The notes beneath the pieces are model-generated. The model was given only the letters and a program-made list of their open reading frames with translations, searched no databases and had not been told where the DNA came from. From Clostridiales bacterium (GTDB lineage Bacteria > Bacillota > Clostridia > Christensenellales > Pumilibacteraceae), in contig JAIEBL010000167.1 of NCBI GenBank assembly GCA_029069015.1, forward strand, positions 1 to 9,044: a DNA stretch of 9,044 nucleotides, in the 5' to 3' direction. This document shows positions 1 through 7,009 of the stretch, in pieces (the first letter of the stretch is position 1; every line of letters starts with the position of its first letter). Both the position numbers and the translations under genes were made by a program.

Positions 1-4
1 TTAT

Positions 5-33
5 ATTATACTATCTATGTGCGTGTTTGTCAA
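5..33 (-). promoter_or_regulatory. Consensus sigma-A promoter for a gene beyond the left edge
   Basis: On the minus strand the -35 hexamer TTGACA (28-33) and the -10 hexamer TATAAT (5-10) are both perfect consensus and are separated by exactly 17 bases. It lies 65 bases beyond the spoIIE stop and points out of the window, so the next gene is transcribed independently of spoIIE. In Bacillus spoIIE is followed at some distance by tilS-hpt-ftsH, but what lies here cannot be seen; a strong stable-RNA or housekeeping gene is an inference. Confidence 0.8.
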
Positions 34-97
34 CTCTAAAACCGTTTTTAATTGCCACTGCCGCGGGCTGCAAACGCTCTTTTGCCTAAAATTTTCC

Positions 98-2296
98 TTA
101 TGCGCGCTCGAAAATGCGCGTGCAAAGAACGGTGGCGTCGTCTTTCAATTTACCGTTTTGCGCCGAAGTTGCCGCCGCAAGAAGCTCGTTTGCCGCCCGC
201 TGCGGTTCGGTCGAAAGTGCGCGCGCCGCCTGCAAAAAGTCGTCGTCCGAGCCGAGCGCGTCGGTGATGCCGTCGGTCGCCATAATCACGTCGTCGCCCG
301 CCCGTAGCGTTTTCGTTTCGTGACGGACGCGGATCTCTTCCATAACACCCATAGGCAGTGACGCGCACGGCACGGCGCACGCGCCGTTTTCCGTACGAAT
401 GACCGTCGAGGGCGAAGAAAGCTTGATAAGTTCGGTCAGCCCGCTGTTTAAATCGATGACCGTAACGTCGCGCGTGGAAACCCGTTCGAACCCGCTCTGC
501 GCCAAAAAACGATTCACGCATGCCACCGCGCTCATCGAATCCATGCCCGCTTTGAAAAAGTTTTCGATCAGCTCGATTGCCGTTACGCTCGCCTTTTGCG
601 CCTCGTCGCCGCTGCCCATGCCGTCGCATAGCGCCATCATGAACCGATCGCCGCCTAAGTATACGAACGAATGCGTATCCCCCGATCGCTCTGAACACGC
701 GCTGCCTGCCGCAGAAAACGCCACGTCAAACCTAGGGGCGCGCGCAAACTGCCACAGCGAATATCCCGAAAGGACGTCCGCGCCGCCGTAGACGACCTTG
801 TAGGGCGCGTGCAGCACGCGGGCAATCGTTTCGACTGCCTTTTCCTCGGGCAAGCCGTTTTCTTTTACGACGACCGACACCGCGCCGCCCGCCACGACCG
901 CGTCCGCCGCTAAATACCCTGCGTACCGAAGTTCGGTGCACACCTTTTCAGCCGCGTCGTCGTCCATGGGTTCACTCGTGCGCACACGCTCGCCCGCAGA
1001 CCGCAACACGTTTGCCATCAGTCCCAGCTGCGACGCCACGAGCCTGCGCCCCTCGCTTTTCGCCTTTTGCACGAGTCGCCGCTGATACAACGCCTCCGCA
1101 CTCTTGCCCGCGCCCGCGATCAGAGCGGTCAGATTCTCGCAGGACGCCGCAAGGTAAGGCGAAAGCTCCGAAACGCTCGCCCGCCCTTTTTCCGCGCTCC
1201 GCGCCTCCAAAACACCGAGCGCGGGACGGAACGCTTGACTCTCGCAGCACTCGGCGTATTTAAAGCAATGCGCGCAGACGTCTTGCTCCAATACGGCGCT
1301 CTCCTCTCGCTCTTCGGGCACGTTTTCCATTGCCGCCTGCATATCGGTAAAGATGTGCGACGCGCTCAGAAGCTCGCCCCCGGTCCGCTGCGCCGTACGG
1401 TCGATGAGCCCCCTCGCCGCTTCCTTGGTAAAACGCCCGAACAGAAACGTGCGCCACGCCTTTGCCGTGCTACGCGGCAGAAACGCCGCAAGGCACGCGC
1501 CCACCGAAAGCGCGAGCGTACATTGCCATGCGGGCGGTGAAAAAAGATAGCCCGCGAGCACGAACGCCGTACAGAACGAAAGCTGCGGCACGGGTCGCGG
1601 CGCAGCGGAAAACAGCATACCGACAAACCCGGCGAACACCCAATACGCAATCATTTCGGGACGCGTGCAAATCGCGATACCGCTTCCGAAGCACACGCTC
1701 GCGCCCACCGTCAGCGCACCGTTGCCGATACGCCCGCAGAGCGCCACGGCAAGGCCGCCCAAAAAGTAGGCGCATAAAAAACCGACTTTGGGCACGGACG
1801 CCGCACCGAATGCAAAGAACGTTACGAATGCCGCGCCGCAGATCACTTCCGTTTCCAAAAGTTCGTACGCAAGATTTTTGACGAGCACGGGCGTTAAAAA
1901 GCACACAAACGCAAGGAACGCCAGCGCTTCCGTCGTGATCTGAAACAGTATGCGCGCCGCCCCCGTCTGCCGCACGAACAGAAAGAGCACGAGCCGCGAG
2001 AGGACGAAAAACACGCCGAATAAGGCGTTCTTTGCCCGTTTAAACCGCAAAGAGAACAAAGCGGCAAGAAAGCTCGCCCCCACCGTAACGAGCGAATACG
2101 TGATCGAAAGCCACGAAAAATCAAACACGATCGAGAACAAAAGATAAGCCGGGCAAACGACGAGCGCGGGTTGCGACAGAAAAAGAAGCGCCGTTGTCAG
2201 CGCCGCGCCGAACGGGTGCGTATGCAAAATTTCGGCAGCGCAAAACGCCGCCATGGAAAGGACTATCCCTATGTATTTCGCTATTTGTTTCTTCAT
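98..2296 (-). CDS. spoIIE: Stage II sporulation protein E, membrane PP2C-type serine phosphatase
   Basis: SpoIIE dephosphorylates the anti-anti-sigma factor SpoIIAA at the asymmetric septum, which releases sigma-F in the forespore; it also interacts with FtsZ. The 732-residue protein has a hydrophobic N-terminal half (about 1-275) with roughly ten membrane segments, a linker/regulatory region (about 290-520), and a C-terminal PP2C domain (about 530-730). Visible PP2C motifs are CDGMGSG (557-563, metal ligand D558), RDVTVIDLNSG (from 609), ATDGITDAL (673-681, D675) and KDDATVL (718-724). The regulatory region carries a Cys cluster (C341, C344, C350, C351). The length is somewhat short of the roughly 830 residues of the Bacillus protein. 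The start is ATG at 2296. No Shine-Dalgarno is visible because a terminator hairpin ends 2 bases upstream; the next ATG (2254) would cut the first membrane segment. A clean TAA ends it, and a separate promoter follows. Confidence 0.96.
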   Translation of the reverse strand: MKKQIAKYIGIVLSMAAFCAAEILHTHPFGAALTTALLFLSQPALVVCPAYLLFSIVFDFSWLSITYSLVTVGASFLAALFSLRFKRAKNALFGVFFVLSRLVLFLFVRQTGAARILFQITTEALAFLAFVCFLTPVLVKNLAYELLETEVICGAAFVTFFAFGAASVPKVGFLCAYFLGGLAVALCGRIGNGALTVGASVCFGSGIAICTRPEMIAYWVFAGFVGMLFSAAPRPVPQLSFCTAFVLAGYLFSPPAWQCTLALSVGACLAAFLPRSTAKAWRTFLFGRFTKEAARGLIDRTAQRTGGELLSASHIFTDMQAAMENVPEEREESAVLEQDVCAHCFKYAECCESQAFRPALGVLEARSAEKGRASVSELSPYLAASCENLTALIAGAGKSAEALYQRRLVQKAKSEGRRLVASQLGLMANVLRSAGERVRTSEPMDDDAAEKVCTELRYAGYLAADAVVAGGAVSVVVKENGLPEEKAVETIARVLHAPYKVVYGGADVLSGYSLWQFARAPRFDVAFSAAGSACSERSGDTHSFVYLGGDRFMMALCDGMGSGDEAQKASVTAIELIENFFKAGMDSMSAVACVNRFLAQSGFERVSTRDVTVIDLNSGLTELIKLSSPSTVIRTENGACAVPCASLPMGVMEEIRVRHETKTLRAGDDVIMATDGITDALGSDDDFLQAARALSTEPQRAANELLAAATSAQNGKLKDDATVLCTRIFERA

Positions 2297-2298
2297 AC

Positions 2299-2326
2299 AA
2301 AAACCCGACTCTACGCAAGAGTCGGG
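2299..2326 (-). terminator. Rho-independent terminator of the hydrolase-serS-membrane protein operon
   Basis: A 9-bp perfect GC-rich stem (2318-2326 with 2304-2312), a 5-base loop and a run of five T on the minus strand (2303-2299) form a classical intrinsic terminator, 38 bases past the stop of the upstream gene. Only two bases separate its U-tract from the spoIIE ATG at 2296, so the element also forms the spoIIE leader. Confidence 0.88.
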
Positions 2327-2330
2327 CTAT

Positions 2331-2339
2331 ATTGTAGCA
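2331..2339 (-). promoter_or_regulatory. Possible extended -10 promoter for spoIIE
   Basis: On the minus strand TGCTACAAT matches an extended -10 element (TG-N-TACAAT, one mismatch to TATAAT). No convincing -35 is present at 16-18 bases, nor at the 21-base spacing known for the Bacillus spoIIE promoter. A start about 7 bases downstream would fall in the 5' arm of the terminator hairpin and give a leader of about 28 nt. Spo0A~P control is expected from the family, but no good 0A box (TGTCGAA) was found. Confidence 0.35.
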
Positions 2340-2364
2340 TCTTCGCTTTCGGGAATTTCGGCGT

Positions 2365-3174
2365 TTAACGTCGCGCTTTGTCGGTTCGGGGCGAAACGGT
2401 CGCATCCTGCGTGCCTAAGAAAGAATCCGCAGGCGTCTTTGCCGTTTTGTATTGCGTGTGTTCCAAGTGCATGCCCGTCGCCGTGCGCCGCCAATATTGA
2501 TAGCGATCGGAATACTCGTAGACGAACACGTTTTCGTCGCTGCGCATACGGAATACGAGCGGTTGCTCGTCGGGAATTTCCGCGCCCGAAAGGCGTGCCC
2601 AAAGCCGCTGTGCTTCCTCGCTCATATCGTTTTTCTCGGGTGTGCTCTTGGGCGTATCCGAAAAATACTTGCGGTGCAAATCGGAATAATCGTCCTCTAC
2701 GGGCGGCGCGTACTGTGCGTACTGCATCGTTGCGGCGCTGGGCTTCGTCGCCGTCGTTTCTGCCGTAACAAGCGGTGCGGACATGCTCTCTTGCATCCTA
2801 TACGCCGATTCGTTACGAACCGTCCGTTCCTTGGGCGCAGGAGCTTCCTCTTGCGCTCTGTCGAGGGCGCTGACCTTCGCGCGAACGGCTTTCAGCTTTT
2901 GTTTTTGCTTCAACTTCTTTTCGGCGCGACGCTGTTTTAAAGAAGGCGCGTATGCCATGGCAAGCCCGATACCTGCGGCAAGCGTAAAGGCAAGCCCGCC
3001 GTAAAAAACCGCCATCACTCGCGAGGAAAGCGGCACGTTCATGACCGCAACGGTAATAAAAAAGGCAACCGCAAAAAGCGAGGGCAGCCAAAGCCCTAAG
3101 GTTACCATAAGATACGACACCGTTTTCACAATGCCGCCCAATATGAATAGTATAACCTCTCCTACTTTTTTCAC
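2365..3174 (-). CDS. Unrecognised two-TM membrane protein with a charged cytoplasmic region
   Basis: I do not recognise this 269-residue protein. Two hydrophobic segments (about 5-45, possibly a long or re-entrant helix, and about 52-76) are followed by a strongly basic, Lys/Arg-rich helical stretch (79-105). A low-complexity Ala/Pro/Thr/Glu linker (106-160) comes next, then a more ordered C-terminal part (about 186-235) rich in aromatic and charged residues, with VFVYEYSDRYQYWRR as its most distinctive run. By the positive-inside rule the basic stretch and C-terminus should be cytoplasmic. The start is GTG at 3174, supported by AAAGGGA eight bases upstream (3183-3189). It begins 63 bases after serS with no obvious promoter between and is followed by a terminator, so it is probably the last gene of the serS operon. 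Function unknown. Confidence 0.8.
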   Translation of the reverse strand: MKKVGEVILFILGGIVKTVSYLMVTLGLWLPSLFAVAFFITVAVMNVPLSSRVMAVFYGGLAFTLAAGIGLAMAYAPSLKQRRAEKKLKQKQKLKAVRAKVSALDRAQEEAPAPKERTVRNESAYRMQESMSAPLVTAETTATKPSAATMQYAQYAPPVEDDYSDLHRKYFSDTPKSTPEKNDMSEEAQRLWARLSGAEIPDEQPLVFRMRSDENVFVYEYSDRYQYWRRTATGMHLEHTQYKTAKTPADSFLGTQDATVSPRTDKARR

Positions 3175-3237
3175 GCGTATATTCCCTTTGAGTGCTTATG
3201 TACGGGCATTATGCCCTTCTTTTCGTACGCTATTCGT

Positions 3238-4500
3238 TTAACCGATTTTTTCTACGCCCATATACGGCACTAAAACTTCGGGGATCGTCACCGTGCCGTC
3301 GGCGTTTTGGAAGTTTTCCAAAATCGCAGCGGTCGTGCGCCCCACGGCAAGTCCGCTGCCGTTGAGCGTGTGCACGAAGCCCATGACTTTGCCGTTCTCT
3401 TTGTATTTGATGTTCATACGGCGTGCCTGATAGTCTTCGAAGTTCGAGCACGACGAGATTTCCACGTAGCGATTGTACGAAGGCATCCACACCTCGATGT
3501 CGTACGTCTTTGCCGACGAAAAACCGAGGTCGCCCGTGCAAAGGCAAACGACGCGGTACGGTAGTCCGATTTTTTTCAAAATGCTCTCGGCCTCTGCCGT
3601 TAAGCTTTCAAGCTCCGCGTAGCTCGTTTCGGGCGTTGCGAACTTGACAAGTTCCACCTTGTTGAACTGGTGCTGACGGATCAGACCGCGCGTGTCGCGC
3701 CCTGCGCTGCCCGCTTCGGCGCGGAAGCATGCCGTATAGGCGCAGTACCAAATGGGCATCTGCGCTTTGTCGAGCACTTCGCCGCGGTGCATATTGGTCA
3801 CGGGCACTTCGGCCGTGGGCACTAAAAAGTAATCTTCGTTCTTCACGGCGAACGCGTCTTCTTCGAACTTAGGAAGCTGACCCGTCCCCGTCATGCTCGC
3901 ACGGTTCACCATAAAGGGCGGGAAAACTTCGGTGTAGCCGTTCTTCGTGTGCTCGTCAAGCATAAAGTTGGCGATCGCACGCTCCAAGCGCGCGCCTAAT
4001 CCCTTATAGATCGTAAAGCGCGTACCCGTGATTTTCGCTGCCGTTACGGGGTCTAAAATACCCAAACGGTCACCGATATCCCAATGCGCCTGCGGCGTAA
4101 ACGAGAATTTCGTGGGCTCGCCGATCCGACGCTGCTCTGCGTTACAAGAGTCGTCAGTGCCGAGCGGTACGCTTGCATGCGGAATATTGGGAATGGAAAG
4201 GATCGCCGTTTTCAGTTCGGCTTCCACTACGCTGAGCTCTTCGTCGTACTTTTTGATCTGCTCGCCCGCGTTCTTCATTGCCGCGATTTTTTCGTCGGCA
4301 TTCTGCTTGCTCCGTTTTAAGACAGCGATTTCGTCGGACACGCGGTTGCGCTCCGCTTTCATGGTTTCCACTTTGCCCAAAATCTCTTTGCGGCGGGCAT
4401 TGAGCGTCAGCACTTTGTCTACATCATACGTGCCGCTGCGCGTTGCCATCGCTTTTTTGACGAGTTCGGGGTTCTCGGTTACAAATTTAATATCCAACAT
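3238..4500 (-). CDS. serS: Seryl-tRNA synthetase
   Basis: A cytoplasmic class II aminoacyl-tRNA synthetase that charges tRNA-Ser (and tRNA-Sec where present) with serine. The protein is 420 residues, the usual bacterial length. The N-terminal domain (1 to about 100) contains the antiparallel coiled coil that grips the long variable arm of tRNA-Ser. The catalytic core shows TAEVP (229-233), motif 2 from [14 protein letters not shown] (259-272) onward, and motif 3 with [16 protein letters not shown] (383-398). ATG at 4500 is preceded by AGAAGGG at 8-nt spacing (4509-4515). It starts 26 bases after the nicotinamidase-like gene and is almost certainly co-transcribed with it. Firmicute serS genes often have a T-box leader; none is present in the 26-base gap, and the operon promoter leaves no room for one. 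Confidence 0.98.
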   Translation of the reverse strand: MLDIKFVTENPELVKKAMATRSGTYDVDKVLTLNARRKEILGKVETMKAERNRVSDEIAVLKRSKQNADEKIAAMKNAGEQIKKYDEELSVVEAELKTAILSIPNIPHASVPLGTDDSCNAEQRRIGEPTKFSFTPQAHWDIGDRLGILDPVTAAKITGTRFTIYKGLGARLERAIANFMLDEHTKNGYTEVFPPFMVNRASMTGTGQLPKFEEDAFAVKNEDYFLVPTAEVPVTNMHRGEVLDKAQMPIWYCAYTACFRAEAGSAGRDTRGLIRQHQFNKVELVKFATPETSYAELESLTAEAESILKKIGLPYRVVCLCTGDLGFSSAKTYDIEVWMPSYNRYVEISSCSNFEDYQARRMNIKYKENGKVMGFVHTLNGSGLAVGRTTAAILENFQNADGTVTIPEVLVPYMGVEKIG

Positions 4501-4526
4501 TTTTTCAGCCCTTCTTTGCTGTTTCG

Positions 4527-5168
4527 TTACGCAAGTTTTTTAAATACTTGGACGCCCGCCTGCTCCATGAGTTTGAGCGCCGTCATATTGTAGAAGTCGG
4601 CGTTGTGCGTGGGTGCATCGTACGTTTCCACTGTGTCGGTAAAGACGACCACGTTGCCGTGCCCGTTAAACTCGGACATATACGCCCGCACCGAAAGCGC
4701 GAGCTGCAACACGCAGATATCCGTGCAGACGCCCGTCACGATCACGTTGTCGTACTCCAAAAGATTGCTGCGCGCACCGAGTAGCTGCACGAACGCATTG
4801 GTGGAGTTCTTGGGAACGTCCGTTCCGCGAAAGTGCGAAAATTCGCCGATAAGCTCGCTTTCCTTGTCTGTACAGTGCGGCGGAAATGCGGAAAACTCGG
4901 TCGAGCGCTGCGTATGGCAATCGCGCACGAATATCAGATCGGCGTCGGGCAGCGAACGGATCAAGCCCGAAATTGCGGGCGCGATCGCCTTGCACCGCGG
5001 GTCGGCAAGCGCACCTTTTTCGCAAAATCCCTTGATCATATCCACCACGACGAGCATGGTTTTTTTGCCCGTCAGCGACGCGCGCATAAGCACAGGCTTG
5101 TTGTTCATTTCCAACTGCCCGCAAAGTAGCGTGCTTGCGAGTTCTCTTTCGTCAAACGAGATTTCCAT
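4527..5168 (-). CDS. Isochorismatase-family cysteine hydrolase, probably nicotinamidase-like
   Basis: With the ATG at 5168 the protein is 213 residues. The catalytic triad of the isochorismatase/nicotinamidase fold is complete: Asp43 in VVVDM, Lys120 in VPKNSTNAF, and the nucleophile Cys152 in [14 protein letters not shown]. The run [17 protein letters not shown] (83-99) supplies the Asp-x-His...His metal site (D83, H85, H98) seen in nicotinamidases (PncA) rather than true isochorismatases, so deamidation of nicotinamide for NAD salvage is the best guess. The substrate is unproven and the symbol is left blank. A roughly 37-residue N-terminal extension precedes the usual first strand. The frame stays open to a GTG at 5189, but that lies inside the promoter; ATG 5168 sits 7 bases after the -10 hexamer, implying a leaderless start. 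Later ATGs (5108, 5087) have no better ribosome site. serS follows after 26 bases. Confidence 0.88.
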   Translation of the reverse strand: MEISFDERELASTLLCGQLEMNNKPVLMRASLTGKKTMLVVVDMIKGFCEKGALADPRCKAIAPAISGLIRSLPDADLIFVRDCHTQRSTEFSAFPPHCTDKESELIGEFSHFRGTDVPKNSTNAFVQLLGARSNLLEYDNVIVTGVCTDICVLQLALSVRAYMSEFNGHGNVVVFTDTVETYDAPTHNADFYNMTALKLMEQAGVQVFKKLA

Positions 5169-5175
5169 ACTTTTT

Positions 5176-5205
5176 ATTATACAACGCACATATGGGAAAA
5201 GTCAA
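5176..5205 (-). promoter_or_regulatory. Sigma-A promoter of the hydrolase-serS operon
   Basis: The minus strand carries TTGACT (5200-5205, one mismatch) and TATAAT (5176-5181, perfect) with an 18-base spacer. The predicted start point coincides with the ATG at 5168, making the mRNA leaderless or nearly so. The -35 is embedded in the palindrome at 5197-5213. Confidence 0.75.
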
Positions 5206-5213
5206 AGACTTTT
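5197..5213. repeat. Perfect 7-3-7 inverted repeat over the -35 element
   Basis: AAAAGTC-AAA-GACTTTT is a perfect 17-base inverted repeat covering the -35 hexamer of the operon promoter. Its position suits a repressor operator; it could also be chance in AT-rich DNA. It is not followed by a U-tract on the minus strand, so it is not a terminator for that strand. Confidence 0.5.
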
Positions 5214-5342
5214 TATGCGCTCCGCTACGGATTCGGCAATTAAAAGAACGCTTTAACGAGGGCAATATCCCTCAAATGTAGTTTGCGCAAATGGATACGC
5301 AAAATCAAAATCAGACTTACAACGGTCAAAGCAATACAAGGC

Positions 5343-5391
5343 AAAACAAAAGTCGAGACTTATTATGTAAAATCTCGACTTTTGTTTTTTT
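5343..5391. terminator. Long bidirectional terminator after the LRR gene
   Basis: A 16-bp perfect stem (5343-5358 with 5373-5388) with a 14-base loop lies 16 bases past the LRR stop. It is flanked by T-rich runs on both strands: TTTTGTTTTTTT on plus and TTTTGTTTT on minus. It should end the LRR transcript on the minus strand and block any plus-strand transcription into the LRR gene. Confidence 0.87.
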
Positions 5392-5406
5392 GTGCTCTTC
5401 GTCGGC

Positions 5407-6828
5407 TTAGTTGTAGTCTATATCGCCGTCAGTACAATGAACAATAAAGTGTGCGCCGTAGTTCCAATTAGATCCTACCTGAATGAAGTTCCACTGTTCT
5501 TGTGTCCCTTTGAAAAATACGTTCCTAAGATTTGTGCAATTAAATAAAGCTTCCTCATCGATGTACTGTACACTGGCCGGTATCGTTAAGCTTGTAAGAC
5601 TGCGACAATCTTTAAGAGCTTGGTAATATATGCGTTCGCCGTTTGTTATAACTACCGTCTTTAACGCCGAAGTATTTACAAATTTGCAAACGCGAGAGGG
5701 AATCGTCGCTGTTTCGATAGGACAACCTTCAAATACAGTCTCATCGTGAATTAGAAAATCGTCATTGTCACTGTGTATAATCAAGCTCGTTAGGCTAGTG
5801 CAACCGCTAAACGCATAAAAATAAAGTATCTTTACGCCGCTCGGTATGGTGATGCTCGTAAGGCTGCTACAACCTTCGAACACACTATTCCCAAGGCTCG
5901 TAACGCTGTCGGGTATAGTTATACTCGCAAGCTTACTGCATCCTAGGAATACTCCATTGCCGATACGCGTCATGCCGTCGGGTAGGGTTATATTTGAAAG
6001 GTTGCTACATCCTCTGAACATCGAATCGCTTAAATATTGTATTTTATCGTTATTGAGAAAGCTTACACTTTCAAGACCGATACAATCTGCAAAAGCACGC
6101 ACGCGGATATCCGTTACGCCGTTTGGAATCGTAATATTCGGAATCTTACCGCAACCTTCAAACGCCGATTCTTTGATAGACGTAAGGCTGTTCGGTAGCA
6201 CAATACTTGAAATCTTACCGCAACCCTTAAATGCGCTTCTTTCGATTTTCGTTACGCCGTTTGGAATTGTTATGCTTGTAAGCGAACTGCAACCTTCAAA
6301 TGCCGATTCCCCAATAGACGTAATGCCGGCAGGTAACTCAATGCTTGAAGCATTGCTGCAATTCTTAAATGTTTCTCTTTCAATAACCGTTATGCTATCG
6401 GGTATTTTAATGCTTGTTATATTAGTGTTATTTTCGAACGCCCTCTCTTTGATTTTTGTTACGGGTTTGCCTTTGTATTCGGACGGAATAACTATGTCGT
6501 TATCCGTTGCCGTCCCTATTCCTTCTACAGTATAAACATCAAATTCGTAAGAAAGCCCATATTGAAGCCCTACCGTATAATTCGGCTTGCGTCCGCAAAC
6601 GCAATCGCCGTTTGAGAAATCGTGTTCGGCATAGCCTTCCTTTTGCGAATTATCGGTAATGTCACAATCCGAAGCCGCACAGTTATGCCAATGGTGCGTA
6701 TCGTCTTCTTCCCAGGACTGCGCCCACTCGTGCGCATGCGGTTTGTTGCCGCCGCAGGCAACCAACCCAAATGCACACGCCAGCACGCATACGAGCGATA
6801 AAATCGTATGTAAAAATTTCTTTTTCAT
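5407..6828 (-). CDS. BspA-like leucine-rich-repeat surface lipoprotein
   Basis: A secreted, lipid-anchored LRR_5 (BspA/TpLRR) protein of 473 residues, probably an adhesin or surface-interaction protein; the ligand is unknown. A signal peptide with lipobox LVAC (lipidated Cys25) comes first. Next is a His/Cys-rich module (31-79, with C50, C55, C76, C78 and a DDTHHWHNC run) that may bind metal. About a dozen repeats of roughly 23 residues follow, from about 115 to 440, of the type GCSSLTSITIPNGVTKIERS. The C-terminal tail has the KGTQEQWNFIQVGSNW motif typical of these clostridial proteins. The frame is open to 6861, but ATG 6828 is chosen because it has GGAGGG four bases upstream (6833-6838) and starts the signal peptide. 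The gene is clearly more AT-rich than its neighbours and has its own promoter and terminator, suggesting a horizontally exchanged unit. Confidence 0.92.
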   Translation of the reverse strand: MKKKFLHTILSLVCVLACAFGLVACGGNKPHAHEWAQSWEEDDTHHWHNCAASDCDITDNSQKEGYAEHDFSNGDCVCGRKPNYTVGLQYGLSYEFDVYTVEGIGTATDNDIVIPSEYKGKPVTKIKERAFENNTNITSIKIPDSITVIERETFKNCSNASSIELPAGITSIGESAFEGCSSLTSITIPNGVTKIERSAFKGCGKISSIVLPNSLTSIKESAFEGCGKIPNITIPNGVTDIRVRAFADCIGLESVSFLNNDKIQYLSDSMFRGCSNLSNITLPDGMTRIGNGVFLGCSKLASITIPDSVTSLGNSVFEGCSSLTSITIPSGVKILYFYAFSGCTSLTSLIIHSDNDDFLIHDETVFEGCPIETATIPSRVCKFVNTSALKTVVITNGERIYYQALKDCRSLTSLTIPASVQYIDEEALFNCTNLRNVFFKGTQEQWNFIQVGSNWNYGAHFIVHCTDGDIDYN

Positions 6829-6859
6829 AGAGCCCTCCGAAAACTTAATGGACATAATC

Positions 6860-6888
6860 AATATAGCATATTTTCATAAATAACGCAA
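6860..6888 (-). promoter_or_regulatory. Extended -10 promoter of the LRR lipoprotein gene
   Basis: On the minus strand the extended -10 TGC-TATATT (hexamer 6860-6865) lies 17 bases from a weak -35 TTGCGT (6883-6888). The predicted start near 6853 gives a leader of about 25 nt containing the GGAGGG ribosome site. Confidence 0.6.
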
Positions 6889-7009
6889 GCACTAACCCCG
6901 TTTTTCACTGCAAAATAATTTTTGCGGCAATAAGACGTGCAGACGAAGTTATCCGAGACGCCTTTAAGAATGCAAAAGTCGGCTAACATCGATGGTCTAT
7001 CTTTTTCGG

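Noticed and set aside
45..80. Possible terminator just after spoIIE
   Set aside because: The only foldable stem is bulged and is followed by TTAAAAA, not by a T-run, on the minus strand.
17..2147. Several plus-strand frames opposite spoIIE
   Set aside because: Arg/Pro/Ala-rich translations typical of antisense frames in GC-rich genes; no ribosome sites or domains.
2357..2385. Possible Spo0A boxes upstream of spoIIE
   Set aside because: The best matches, TTTGTCGGT (2377-2385) and TTCGGCG (2357-2363), each miss key positions and have no supporting -35 geometry.
3204..3216. Palindrome GGGCATTATGCCC between serS and the membrane protein gene
   Set aside because: It can form only a short stem with a tiny loop and has no U-tract on the minus strand; most likely chance.
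5258..5273. Five-base-pair hairpin GAGGG/CCCTC in the gap upstream of the hydrolase promoter
   Set aside because: Too short, no U-tract, and no promoter or gene to assign it to.
5846..6535. 229-residue plus-strand frame opposite the LRR gene
   Set aside because: Its apparent periodicity is only the mirror of the LRR repeats in the antisense frame.
6905..6930. Hairpin GCAAAA/TTTTGC downstream of the flippase
   Set aside because: Weak AT-rich stem with no U-tract on the minus strand, so not accepted as the flippase terminator.
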